A stretch of 64,000 nt of DNA from Linanthus parryae (lineage: Eukaryota > Streptophyta > Magnoliopsida > Ericales > Polemoniaceae), in contig JALGPY010000010.1 in assembly GCA_023055425.1 (NCBI GenBank), positions 21,530,363 through 21,594,362 on the forward strand, written 5' to 3'. The position numbers and the translations under genes were made by a program. The notes below the pieces were generated by a model. It searched no databases, was not told where the DNA came from, and worked only from the letters and a program-made list of their open reading frames with translations. Of the stretch, positions 1 through 10,460 are shown one piece after another. Positions within the stretch are counted from its first letter, which is position 1, and each line of letters starts with the position of its first letter.

Positions 1-124
1 ATCCCTTCAGTTGGTTCCACCAAAGTTCATTCTTTGTTAGTGTACATGGATTCCATTCGAATCTCATGGCCCCAAGCCACTTCTGAGAGTATGACTCATT
101 TGCGGCCTCCTCATAGGTTGTAGG
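1..124 (-). pseudogene. Copia-1 reverse transcriptase fragment, continuing past the left edge
   Basis: Read on the minus strand, this segment encodes the start of a Ty1/Copia reverse transcriptase: a TYEEA motif followed by a QKWLGAM motif, where the family usually has a SYEEA...W..AM arrangement. The reading frame joins to the Copia-1 sequence at 8489-8540 if the Tat-1 element and one copy of the GTAGG duplication are removed, so this is the same element split by an insertion. The rest of RT, RNase H and the 3' LTR lie outside the window. The nearby integrase region carries frameshifts, so the element is probably dead. Confidence 0.85.
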
Positions 125-752
125 TGTAAATGGTGCATTCCAGACAGACATCTCATAGCCACGTGGCAGCCATCCAGCACATCTGACTGTGCTCCATATA
201 CACCTAATCACTTCTCATACTTATCCACTTGGGGGCTGCGAGACAGGGCCACCCGCCATATCAATAACACGGGACTTGTAGGGACTTAGTTTGGAGTCTA
301 GAGTAAGGAACGTCGCGCGAGAGCGACAACCAAGCTCGCGTGCGACCCTTGGTAACTGACTTGAGAGATCTAATGACCACATGTCCTATAAACCCGGTCG
401 ATCTCATAACGTTCTCCGGTATATGCGGATGGGTGCGTAACGTTCCCTATATATACGGTCCAATGTGCCGTTACGGGGCTATCATTAAGCCGTCATTTAT
501 GGGCGCATTAACCCCTCACAACGGTCACTTCCCTACTATATATAGGATTCTTAGCCCTCCATGGTACTTCTTCTGGACTTCTTGATCTTCTGGATTCACC
601 GAAGCTCTTTCTATCACTAGACTGTCTCTCTCTCACCCAGTTTCCATTGCATACTCTCTCTCTACTCACACCCTCCATCTCTCTGTGTTCTTGTCCTTAT
701 ATCCTACTTGAGGTGTACACTTGGATCTCTCCCAAGGATTTCTTTATACACA
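125..752 (+). repeat. Tat-1 5' LTR
   Basis: The LTR begins TGTAAATGG and ends TATACACA, and is the same length as the 3' LTR at 7856. Differences include CATCCAGC against CATCAAGC and several small changes near positions 245-310. It resembles the Tat-2 LTR in layout: a CG-rich block with CGCGCGAG near 315 and a TATATATAGG promoter element near the 3' part. Confidence 0.93.
537..545 (+). promoter_or_regulatory. Tat-1 LTR TATA box
   Basis: TATATATAG lies about 210 bp before the LTR end. The same word is at the equivalent place in the Tat-1 3' LTR (8269-8277) and in both Tat-2 LTRs (45979-45987 and 60457-60465). A second TATA-like word (TATATATACGG) is about 90 bp upstream. Confidence 0.6.
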
Positions 753-754
753 AT

Positions 755-774
755 TTGGTGAACCCGGCGTGAAC
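755..774 (+). other. Tat-1 primer binding site candidate
   Basis: The sequence TTGGTGAACCCGGCGTGAAC starts 2 bp after the 5' LTR. Tat-2 has the same stretch with one base changed, also 2 bp after its LTR. The position and conservation fit a minus-strand primer site. I could not assign the tRNA. Confidence 0.6.
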
Positions 775-813
775 ATCAACATTCACAAGCTTCAATCAAT
801 CAACCGAGCAGCC

Positions 814-2339
814 ATGTCTCTTGAGGCCAACCTTCGTGATGGTGATCAATCTCCCCAGGAGGAAGGAGTCCAGAGGGAGGAGGCCCTCACCAACGCCAAC
901 ACCAATACCCAGACCCAGAGGGATACTGTGGCTAATCCCTCTCTGGAGATGTTGCAAGCCACAATTCAAAGCCAAGCCAAGGCTATGCAGGCTTAGTCTG
1001 CCCAGATTTCCCTGATCATGGCGATCCTGGGATAACTTGCCCAAGGAGCTGTAGCTCCACCTGGACCCGCTGCAGCACCTAGTGCTCAGGGGAACTTGAC
1101 TTTTCCAGGAGCCACTGTGGCACCCACGCGCACACAGTTGTACCATCAAAACCCCAGGCATCTCTGCCTAATGGTCCTGTGCCACAACCAAGATCTTCAG
1201 AATCTCCTCTGATGCCAACTTGTCAGCCAGAACGTGCATCTACTGGTAACCCATCTTCTTACCCTGCGTTGTCATCATACGCGACGGGGATTCAGGGTAA
1301 CTACATACCTCCACATCCCTACGATCCCAACATGCCTTATATTCCGGGCCTTGCAGCAACACCATCATCAACCCCAGGGGGAAGCACGCCAGCAAATATG
1401 TCAGCTTTGGAACAACGTTTGGACAACTTTCTGACGAATCAGTTCTTCGTCGACACAGTCATCCCTAATGTCGATAGTGCTCCCCCAATTCCCAGAGAGA
1501 TTTATTTAATGCCCAATCATACTGGGTATAAGGCACCAAAGTTGGACAAATTAGATGAGGTTAGCGGAAATTCGCATGAACATGTCATGCGTTTCGTTGA
1601 TTTGATGGGTCCACATGGAGCTGATATGCGCCAGCTGATGCGCGAATTCCCTAAATCTCTGGGAAATGTCGCATACAAATGTTACAGGACGTTGGAGGCT
1701 GGTTCGATCAAGACCTGGGAAGACATGGTGAAGAAGTTCTACACCAAATTCTTCCAAGTCAAGGAGAAGGTCACAACCATACACCTATCCCGTATGCACC
1801 AGAAGCACGACGAGGAAGGAGTGGCATTCATCAAGAAATTCATAACCAAGTCTCAGGAATGCATTGATGAAGTCTCTGAGAGTCGCCTGGTGGAGATATG
1901 CCTTCAGGGCATGCGCGACGAATACAAAGGTTCTAGCTTCAGAACTGGGAGGTTCAACTACAAACGCGGACGTGAAGCTGAAGTGAGTGCGGTTTCGTCT
2001 CCTCATAAGCAGAAATAACCCACACTAAGGGAGGCACCTCCATTGCCATGTTCGATTGAGGACGTAACAATCTTGTGCAAGCGGTGGAGAAAAGATAGAA
2101 TTCTACCGGTACTAGAGTACAAACCCACTGGGGAGCAGTTGCGTGATCCCAGATGGTGCAAATTCCATGGTCAAGTCTCGCATCCTACCAAAGAATGCAA
2201 GAAGCTGAGATGGCTGGTAGACAGGAAAATTAAGGAAGGGAAATTGATCATCGACGACCCAACTAAAGATGCACGAAGCAATCCATTGCCATCCCATTCG
2301 GAGGAGGAGCCAAAAGGAAAAGAAGTGATTAATGCATGA
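814..2339 (+). pseudogene. Tat-1 gag, decayed
   Basis: This is the gag gene of a Tat element, aligned by eye with Tat-2 gag at 46219. The ATG at 814 corresponds to the Tat-2 gag start. An in-frame TAG follows at 994-996, then a frameshift. The frame resumes at 1179 through the capsid-like retrotransposon gag domain (motifs MREFPKSLGNVAYKCYRTLEAGS and KKFYTKFFQ at about 1637-1760). A segment of about 38 residues present in Tat-2 is deleted near 1930. A TAA at 2016-2018 precedes the C-terminal part, which keeps the zinc knuckle C-x2-H-x4-H-x4-C (WCKFHGQVSHPTKEC). The product cannot be full length, but the RNA could still be packaged by Gag supplied in trans. Confidence 0.88.
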
Positions 2340-2560
2340 TATCGCGAGGTCGTAAAGCTGCAATAGCCACCAAACCAATCAACGTGCAACGAGAAAAATC
2401 AAGTAAGATTCCTGAAACATTACTTACGTACGCTGTATTTTTTTAGATCTCCTGCAATGATCCTATTAATGATAATGACTCACCCATATGAGAGATCACT
2501 TATCGATTTTGTATGGCACTTGCTTAAATCATGCTGCTTACCCTCACTGCCAAATAATAA
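2340..2560. other. Tat-1 pol deletion region
   Basis: The gag reading frame ends at 2339, where Tat-2 continues into protease and pol. No protease, RT, RNase H or integrase motif is present here. A palindrome-like word, CTCACCCATATGAGAG at about 2480, matches one found just after pol in Tat-2 (CTCTCCCATATGAGAG), so the right end of the deletion lies between 2340 and about 2480. Confidence 0.6.
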
Positions 2561-3005
2561 GCCTATATGTCTAGATAGCAGTCACATGTGAAACTAAGCA
2601 TATGTGTTTAGATAGCAGCGATATGCAAACTCAAGCCTATATGTCTAGATAGCAACCCTTACAAAAGCCTATCTGTCTAGATAGCAGCAAAACAAAAGCC
2701 TATATGTTTAGATAGCAGCACAACTAATCCTATCTGTTTAGATAGCAGAGAGATTAATCCTATATGTTTAGATAGCAGCAATACACTGTCTGTCTAGATA
2801 GCAGCCAAATGCAAAATTTAAATCCTATTTGTTTAGATAGCAGCAATGCGCAAACTAAAGCCTATCTGTCTAGATAGCAGCAAAACTAAGCCTATATGTT
2901 TAGATAGCAGCACGATTAAGCCTATATGTTTAGATTGCAGCAAGATTAAGTCTATCTGTTTAGATAGCAGCAATATATGGTTTTAAGCCTCTGTCTAGAT
3001 AGCAG
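2561..3005 (+). repeat. Tat-1 hairpin tandem array
   Basis: About 14 copies of a short unit spaced 28-38 bp apart. The core reads CTATCTGTCTAGATAGCAGC, which can fold as CTATCT-GTCT-AGATAG. Many copies carry CTATAT or GTTT variants. Spacers are AT-rich and vary. Tat-2 has a counterpart of about 14 units in the same place, with a related but different core. Confidence 0.9.
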
Positions 3006-3366
3006 TTTTCCTAATCAATCCCATTCTTGTATAATGGAAAAATTTAAGTATCTTACCTGCTATCATAAAGTGAACGCGCAATTTCACATTCATCTATCCC
3101 TCTACGCTCGACCTTGCTCTTACAGAACAACAGCAATACATGGTGCAAAAGTTTGTCTGAATGACAACATATCTAAGCATGTTTGATTAAGATATCATCG
3201 ATATGCGAATAAAGCAATACTCAAAGGCATGAGTTAGTCAGAAATGGCAAAACAATACTTAGTATACGTGAAGCAAGAGCAAAGGAAAAAGTTAAACAAC
3301 TGAGTTTAAGATGGCGCAAAAGCTTACGCCAAAAGACATTGTTCTAACTATTACAAGGCTGAAACA
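3006..3366. other. Tat-1 spacer, no gene seen
   Basis: AT-rich sequence between the hairpin array and the 3' end of the antisense gene. The short ORF at 2977-3186 starts inside the repeat array and has no recognisable motif. Confidence 0.5.
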
Positions 3367-6300
3367 CTAATCTTCAAAACAGTCCTTCAGAAGTGAGTCT
3401 TCGGCCGACAGCTTTATGGAGTTAGCATATAACAGATCCAAGCGAGCCTTGTTGTTTTTATGAGGCTTCACAGCCTCCTCAAACTCTTTGATGGCTTTGT
3501 CAAGTATCTCCTTGCACGCCTTGAGAACAGCCTTTTCCTTGCTATAGTTGGTATATCCAAGCTTGAGTTGTGCAGAATTGTTGATCTTGATCGACCTCTG
3601 TATGAGGAAATCTAAGTTTAGCCTACCTGATGCAAATTTTTGGAGGACATACACGCTCGTAAGGAGACATTGAGCACTAGAAACAGAGGTGTTTGCTGGA
3701 GTCGTGTTGTGCACTCTTTACAAGAGAGCATTCATCTCTTTGAGAAGATCCCCCTGTCTCTAGGTGCTAGCTCCAGAATTCTCGCAAACGCTGTTGGATA
3801 TGATATGCGCACATTCATAAGCCATTAAAGGCAAGCCTGATCTATGCCTATAGATACAAAGATGGAGGAAAAAGTACTTAGTAACAGCCGAAGGTCATAT
3901 GTTGTGCAAAAGCTTGAATGAGAATTGTCTTACCAGTTCCCTCAACAATTTGCTGAAGTGAGGCAATTGGAGTCTCAGTTTGGCCACTATAAGAGGCAGC
4001 CTCAGTTGATCTTTGTTCTGTCAAAGCTTCACGTGCGAAGTACGCTTCAGGGATTGTGAAGTTCCTTTCGGCAACAACTGGTTCAGCAACTTGCGAACCC
4101 CACACTGCCCACGAATTTTGAGCAAAAAGCGCGTCCAGGTCAAAGACAGAGGAATAAACAACCAATCTAGGAAGTGATAAGTTGCCGCTAGGTCCCCCTG
4201 AGGACGCAACACTCCTTGAGATGTTTGGCACAAGTGTGGTGATTCTTGTTGGTACCTCAGTTGCAGCAACTGGGGTATTGGTATTCGAAGCTGCATCTTG
4301 ATGGAGCTCAGCCATAACTGCGTCTTCAGTCCTCCCTGCTTTGACCAAACTTGGTGCATACTCTGGAACTTCTGGCACACTTTCATGCGCAATGATAAGC
4401 TGCGTTCCAGGAGCTGCAGCTACACCAGTTTCAGAGATTGGCAATTGATCATATGTCATGTCTTGATCAGGCGCGACACCACTCGCATCAGACGCACGAC
4501 CAGTCCCTCCTTCGTTAACTGGTATATTCTGAAGTGGGGGATTTGAAGTCACTGCTCCTTGAGCAACCTCAGTTTGCTCGGTTGTTTTAGGAGGGGCTTA
4601 ATTGGAAATATAGTTGCAGGAAAAACATTTGAAGGAGCCTCAGGAGCAGAGTTTATTTCCTTTTGAGCCTCAAATTCAACACCACTTACGTCCGACTCAT
4701 GCTCAACTACTCCTTCATTAGCTGGCATTACACCCTCGGGAGCGTCGCTGACATGGTTGGCCTGTGCAATGTCCATGTCTTGGGGCGTAAGATTTGAGGC
4801 AACCAATTGAACTCCAAACCAGAAGTCGCTGACTGCAAACTAGCGGCGGGAGTACTTGATGGAATTTCTGGAGCTGCTCCAGTTTCTTCAGCATCTTCCG
4901 CAACCAAAGTAGCGCGCACAGTCGCATCATTAGGCTCAACATTCGCTGGGGAAGCATCAACTCTTGGAGTTTCCTGGGCGGTTTGTTCAATATTTGGCCC
5001 TTGTTCTTGGTGAAGTTCTTCTTCTTCCTGTTCCTGCTCAATGATGAGCTCAAGGCGCTCACTCTCAGAATCAGCAACTTCAGCATCAGAAGGCCTTGGC
5101 GGCACGACTGCAGCCCCTCCAGTGCTAGGCCTTTGAGGTGCGGTAGCAGCTCTTTCAATGGATTCATTACCGTGATTGGCCTTTATGACGGACTGTGGGA
5201 CGCGAATAAAAGCACTGCAAAGGAGGGGTCGCCTTAGCATCAAGGGTTGTTCTGAAAAACCGTTAGAACTATTGGTTTTGAAATAAAGGTCCACACGACT
5301 GGAATTTAAAAGTCTTACGATAACAAAACACCTCCACATTCATATGGGATATCTGGGAAAGTATCATGACTCAGATTATCATCGATTCCTTCTAACGTCG
5401 CATGACCTGATTATGCGCGAGGCAGCTTAAGAGCATAAGAAAAGTAATGACTTACAGCGACTCTTAGGGGATTGCTTACCTGACGCCTGACCGCATTGGT
5501 CCGCTAACGAACGATGAATGTCCCCCTTAGATACACCATGATTTAAGGCTTCGTAGATAAGTTTCTGGTGGGATAGGGCAAATAGATATATAATACCTTC
5601 CTCATCGTCATCGCCAACAATCTCCTGGAAATCCTGTTGGGCGCGCTCCAGTTGACCCACCACGGATTGCGAACGTTGAGTCTGTTCTTCAAGGCTTTTC
5701 TTCATGGCTTTGGCAACGTCGCATTTCTCCTGCAACCTTGCTTCTTCCCCGGTCTGCTTCGCCATAGACACAGATTCAGCGATAACATCCTCTTCAGTAG
5801 GACCTTCCGGGGCTTCCTCAGAGCCCTTGCTATATGAAATACATGCTCATATCAGCAAAACCAATGTGCCAAAAGCTTTTGAACGCGACATGTTAAGTAC
5901 CATTTCATTACCTTCGCGCCTGGCGAAAGAAACTCCTGGAACGTACTCAATGAAATCCGCTAAATTGATTTGCCTTAAACTCTGGCTTCTTTTGGTGCCG
6001 GCTTGCTTTTGAGGAGCAGAGTTGTTTCGCGCATGCTTTGGGGGTCTAGGCGTCGTCGCGTATGTTAATGGCTCGATGGAAGCTTTTGTTTTCTTTGGGC
6101 TCTCGCTTGACTCCGCAGTAGTTGCTATGAAAATCGCAAGAGAAGACCAAATCTTAGCTTCGACCTATTGCCCCATAGGAATCTTGGGCTCGATGACAAC
6201 ATCAGCTTCATCCTTTGAACGCAGCATATCTGCGAGGGCAGTGCTATGATCTCCAGACGCGAACCTGCGGAAGTAGCACTGCAGAAAAGGACGAGTTCAA

Positions 6301-7197
6301 TATTACAAATATAGAGGTTATGAAGAGAAAAGCAGGGAAGGATGGGAGTTCAAGTACCTTTTTGAGATCATCCACATAATCTCGCCTCGCAGCATAAGAG
6401 TCTTTCTTCACTTATTCGATCTTTTATTCCTTCCTGCAGATTTGGTCTTTCTTATTCATTTTTATTATCTCCTGAGCAATCCTCGCGTTGGAAATGTCGC
6501 GATAGAAGTAGGAGATCCACTTGGACCAAATTTTTCGCACCAGACGCGACGGTCACAAATGTTGGAGAAGGCTTACTCGACGACCATTGTGGCATTTTTC
6601 TTCAAATCTCCGATGTATCCTTTCATCTCCTCATCTGTACTCATAGCAGCCAAAGGATCCACAGGGCCCATGCAAGGAAGCTCTAGGAGTACTTCGACGT
6701 CTTCGAGTGTGGGACCAGCTTCGAAGGTCGAAAAGTGAAAACTGCGGGTTTTATTCGAGTATCTAAAAAACAGGTTCATCAGCATGTCCTTATCCAGTCG
6801 CACACTCAGCCCTTTGGTCGCGGGCACAACACCGTAGATCCCTGCCTTCGCCAGTGTGGATTTGTGGTGCTCGAGAACGAACTCTGTCCATTCCTCCATG
6901 TAATCCAATTTCTCGGTAAATGTTTGGTGAAGGATATCCGTGAAGGGATGAAGCCCAGCCTCGAGACTGAGTCGATGAATATCATTAACGTTGGCGAGGT
7001 CCCAATCATCTCTTTCCGGCTCTGCAGCCAATTGAAAGACTTTCTTTGCAGGGGGTGGCCCTGATCGTGGCCAGATCGTGGCCCCTGATCGTGGCCAGAT
7101 TAAAATCTTCCCCTCCTAGGTTGGGGGCCTTACACCATAGCTCTTTTGGGTCTTCTGGAAGAGAAACTGCTTCCTTCAAACTTTTAGTTCTGGCCAT
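3367..7197 (-). pseudogene. Tat-1 antisense PMD gene, decayed
   Basis: A minus-strand gene homologous to the Tat-2 antisense gene (55001-59305). It starts at 7197 with MARTKSLKE; Tat-2 starts MAKTKGTKPN. The N-terminal exon keeps a plant-mobile-domain signature at about 6700-6770 (RSFHF...GPTLEDVEVLLELP). The later half of that exon is deleted and a stop follows. An intron at 6279-6357 (donor GTACTT, acceptor TTTTCTGCAG) matches intron 1 of Tat-2. The next exon has an in-frame TAG. Further homologous blocks are at 5427-5771 (HGVSKGDIHR against HGVSKADIRR in Tat-2), 3878-4550 (EGTG before a GTAAGA donor) and 3367-3714, whose end (DSLLKD) matches the Tat-2 end (DSLIKN). Multiple stops and frameshifts mark it as dead. 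Confidence 0.8.
6279..6357 (-). other. Conserved antisense intron in Tat-1
   Basis: A 79-nt minus-strand intron candidate: exon end CAAAAAG, donor GTACTTG, pyrimidine-rich end TTTTCTGCAG, next exon TGCTACTTCC. The following residues (RRFASGD) are the same as those after Tat-2 intron 1 (57348-57424, 77 nt), so the site is shared. Confidence 0.7.
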
Positions 7198-7841
7198 CTC
7201 TGTTCAAAAACAACAAAAACATGTACGAAGCAAGGTTTGAAGATCAAAACCCTATTCAAGTATGAAGGACAGTGAGGCACGGTGAAGAACATGAAGAAAG
7301 TTCTAAACCCAGATTGGGTACTAGTTCAGGATCAAAAGGAAAAAGAGAAGGATTGGAACCACTAACCTTGTTGATTTCTGAGTGTTTGGATTGTATGAGC
7401 TACCTGATTGAGAATCTGGTTGAAGATCCAGATGTCCTGTATGGAATTCTCTCTCTGGTTCATAAAGCTCAAATAACAACAATGGTGGAAAAGTTCTATT
7501 TGTCATAGTGGGAGGGTTTATATAGGATCTCGAAGAGGTGTGACTGTTCAGAATCGCTCAATCGACATTATGTCGATATCGGTGAAGTTGGTGGCCTATC
7601 AGATCACTCTGAGTTATTCTTGCCTCGAAAATCGGCAAAAATATGTGGATGGCGTATGGTTAACTTCGCAACATCCACGCCTCATTAAAGGCTATACGAC
7701 GTCTCGGAGCCCTAGGAAATCATAGCTAAATTTGGGGGCTAGGGATTCGAATGTTATTCTAATTGATACGAGGATTTGCGTGGGAACCACGCACGGCTGA
7801 TTTTGCGCGACTACGCAGCAAACGCGCGTGTGATATTCGCG
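7198..7841. other. Tat-1 region upstream of the antisense gene
   Basis: About 640 bp between the antisense start codon and the 3' LTR. It holds the putative antisense promoter (see 7517-7524) and ends in a CG-rich stretch next to the polypurine tract. No plus-strand gene is supported. Confidence 0.5.
7517..7524 (-). promoter_or_regulatory. TATA box for the Tat-1 antisense gene
   Basis: On the minus strand the sequence is CCTATATAAACCC, about 320 nt before the antisense ATG at 7197. It is a good plant TATA word in the right orientation. I could not find an equally clear word in Tat-2. Confidence 0.45.
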
Positions 7842-7842
7842 C

Positions 7843-7855
7843 GAAAGGGGGCTAA
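7843..7855 (+). other. Tat-1 polypurine tract
   Basis: GAAAGGGGGCTAA lies immediately before the 3' LTR. Tat-2 has the same tract (AGAAAGGGGGCTAA) before its 3' LTR. This is the plus-strand primer of reverse transcription. Confidence 0.8.
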
Positions 7856-8483
7856 TGTAGATGGTGCATTCCAGACAGACATCTCATAGCCACGTGGCAG
7901 CCATCAAGCACATCTGACTGTGCTCCATATACACCTAATCACTGCTCATACTTATCCACTTGGGGGCTGCAAGACAGGGCCACCGCAATATCAATCACAC
8001 GGGACTTGTAGGGCTTAGTGGTTTGGAGGCTAGAGTAAGGAACGTCGCGCGAGAGAGAAAACCAAGCTCGCGTGCGACCCTTGGTAACTGACTTGAGAGA
8101 TCTAATGACCACATGTCTTATAAACCCGGTCGATCTCATAACGGTCTCCGGTATGTGCGGATGGGTGCGTAACGTCCCCTATATATACGGTCGAACGTGC
8201 CATTACGGGGCTATCGTTAAGCTGCTATTTATGGGCGCATTAACCCCTCACAACAGTCACTTCCCTACTATATATAGGATCGTTAGCCCTCCATTGTACT
8301 TATTCTGGACTTCTTCATATCCTGGATTCACCGAAGCTCTTGTTGCATTAGACTGTCTCTCTCTCACCCAGTTGCCATTGCTTACTCTCTCCCTACTCAC
8401 ACCCTCCATCTCTTTGTGTTCTTATACTTATATCCTACTTGAGGTGTACACTTGGATCTCTCCCTAGGATTTCCTTGTACACA
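7856..8483 (+). repeat. Tat-1 3' LTR
   Basis: Begins TGTAGATGG and ends TGTACACA. It is followed at 8484-8488 by GTAGG, the second copy of the target duplication. A TATATATAG word is at 8269-8277. Confidence 0.93.
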
Positions 8484-8488
8484 GTAGG

Positions 8489-10460
8489 CTCATCTTGATC
8501 CATGAGCAATACATCACGGAGTTGCATTACGAGAAATCCATATCTCTTCGGTCCTTGACATATCATATCCAATCTAAGAGGTTATTGTGTTACTTGAGCA
8601 AGTTGTGGCTCCACAACATCTTGTAGATCCTGCTCATTTTCTATCAAAGGACCAACGTTCTGTTGTTGTTCTTGAACTTCTTCAGTTCTACTATCATCCC
8701 ACGGGTTCCTTTAGAGACAAACTCTCTTTTAGAAACACACCCTTCGAGCAATAAACACTTTTTTCTCGATCATATTGTAGAAATAATATTATTTCATTAC
8801 CTTAGGATATCCCACGAAGATACATTTATCCGATTGGGGTCCAAGTTTATCTGACTGTAAACGCTTTACATGAACCTCACAACCCCAAATCTTCATGAAT
8901 GAAATGCTAGGACGCTTCCCATTCCATATCGCGCATGCTGTTTTCATAACCGATTTGGATGGAACACAGTTAAGGGTGAAAATTGATGTAAGTAGAGCTT
9001 GGCCCCAAAAGGAACTGGAAGTTTGACTTGATGCATCATGGAACAAACCATGTCCAACAATGTCCGATTTCTCCTCTCGAACACACCATTCCATTGTGGT
9101 GTTCCAGGTTGAGTAAGTTGGGATAAAATCCCACACTCCTTTAGATTCTCGTCAAACTCTTGGCTTAAGTACTCTTCTCCACAAAATGATCGTAGATCCT
9201 TGATACTTTTGCCAAGTTGGTTCTCTACTTCATTCATGAATTCCTTGAACTTTTTCAAAGAATTATGATTTTTTCTTCATAACATAACCATAATACATAT
9301 CTACTGAGGTCATCGGTAAATGTGATGAAGTACTGAAAACTACCTCTAGCACTTGTGCTTAGTGGTCCACACACATTAATATGTATGAGTGCCAAATGAT
9401 CATTAGCCCTTTCACCCTTCCCTATGAATGGGGACTAAGTCATCTTTCACAAGCCTCACATGTCTTATATGATTCAAAATCAAATGAGTTTAGAAATCCA
9501 TCCTTAGGCAGTCTAGAAATGTGTTTCTCATTTATTTGGCCTAAATGACAATGCCAAAGATAAATGGGGTTCACATAATGAGATTTAAGCTTCTGAGTAT
9601 TAACTTTATAGATGCAATTATCAAGATCAAGGATATACAATCCATTAGACAAAATTGCATTACAATAATGCATATCATCAAAATAAATGAAACCACATTT
9701 TTCCTTTATTGAGATAGAAAAAATTTATTGTCCAAACAAGAAACTGATATAATGGTCCTAATCATAGCAGGAACATAATAGCATTTGTCTAATTAATTGA
9801 TAATTCCAGACGGTAGAGGTAAATGTTAAGTTCCTACGGCTAGTGCAGGAACTCTTGCTCCATTTCCCATGCGGAGGTGTATCTCTCCCTTAGCCAATGG
9901 TCTACATCTCTTGAGATCCTGCACAGTTCTACAAATGTGAGATCCTTATCCAGTACTAATACCGATGATGAAGAGATAGACATATTGACTTCTATAGCAA
10001 AGATACTTGAAATGGAATTAATAATTCCCTCATCCTTTTTCTTATAGGTACTTTGGGCAGTTAATCTTCCAATGATCATCCAAACTGCAATGTACCTAGC
10101 TTAGTTATACCACCTTTAAGTTTCAAGGTAACTTCATTAGCTTTAGCAACAACTTGCTTTCACCCATAGGATTACGAACAAACATTTTTCCCTTTCCCTT
10201 GTTGTTTAACCATCATTATGCCTTTTCCTATTCTCTTATTAATGCTTTGTTCAACAACTCTAAACCTATTGAGTAAATCAAAGTTTTTGACACTTCAAGC
10301 CATTCATGTCTAGCTTTCTCTTGAAAGAGCTTCTTTAAATGTACGATCATATCATACGCCCCCATCTTCTCATCTTGCTTCTGAGAAACATAGTTCATGG
10401 CAGCTAACACGAATCAAGCCACATCCAAAGAATCATCTAGAATCTTTTGGCGTTCCTAAT
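8489..10460 (-). pseudogene. Copia-1 gag-protease-integrase, decayed
   Basis: A minus-strand Ty1/Copia polyprotein in pieces. Reading in the direction of translation: gag-type sequence (MNYVSQKQDEKMGAYDMIVHLKKL at about 10405-10330), a protease with a GSHIC motif at about 9930, then the pre-integrase domain at 9440-9673 (NAILSNGLYILDLDN, YLWHCHLGQINEKHIS), then the integrase core at 8944-9258 and 8789-9136 (QLGKSIKDLRS, PGTPQWNGVFERRNRTLLDMV, WGCEVHVKR). Several frameshifts and missing stretches separate the pieces. The C-terminal end reaches the Tat-1 insertion at 8488 and continues at 124. Confidence 0.88.

Larger units (their letters stand above)
125..8483 (+). mobile_element. Tat-1: non-autonomous Tat-lineage Ty3/Gypsy LTR retrotransposon without pol
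   Basis: This is an 8,359-bp element with 628-bp LTRs (125-752 and 7856-8483) starting TG and ending CA. The 5-bp target duplication GTAGG sits at 120-124 and 8484-8488. A primer-site candidate follows the 5' LTR and a polypurine tract precedes the 3' LTR. The interior holds a decayed gag, a hairpin tandem array and a decayed antisense PMD gene, in the same order as in Tat-2 at 45552-60656, but about 4.7 kb of protease-pol is absent. The LTR pair shows many more mismatches than the Tat-2 pair, so Tat-1 is clearly the older insertion. It lies inside Copia-1. Confidence 0.93.

Noticed and set aside
2561..3005. CRISPR-like array of short repeats with spacers
   Set aside because: Eukaryotic retrotransposon context, repeats vary, spacers are AT-rich and irregular, no cas genes. 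It matches the repeat array of Tat-2.
3640..6738. Plus-strand frames of 60-100 codons across Tat-1 (for example 5704-6012, 6442-6738)
   Set aside because: They are shadows of the decayed antisense gene; the minus strand aligns with Tat-2.
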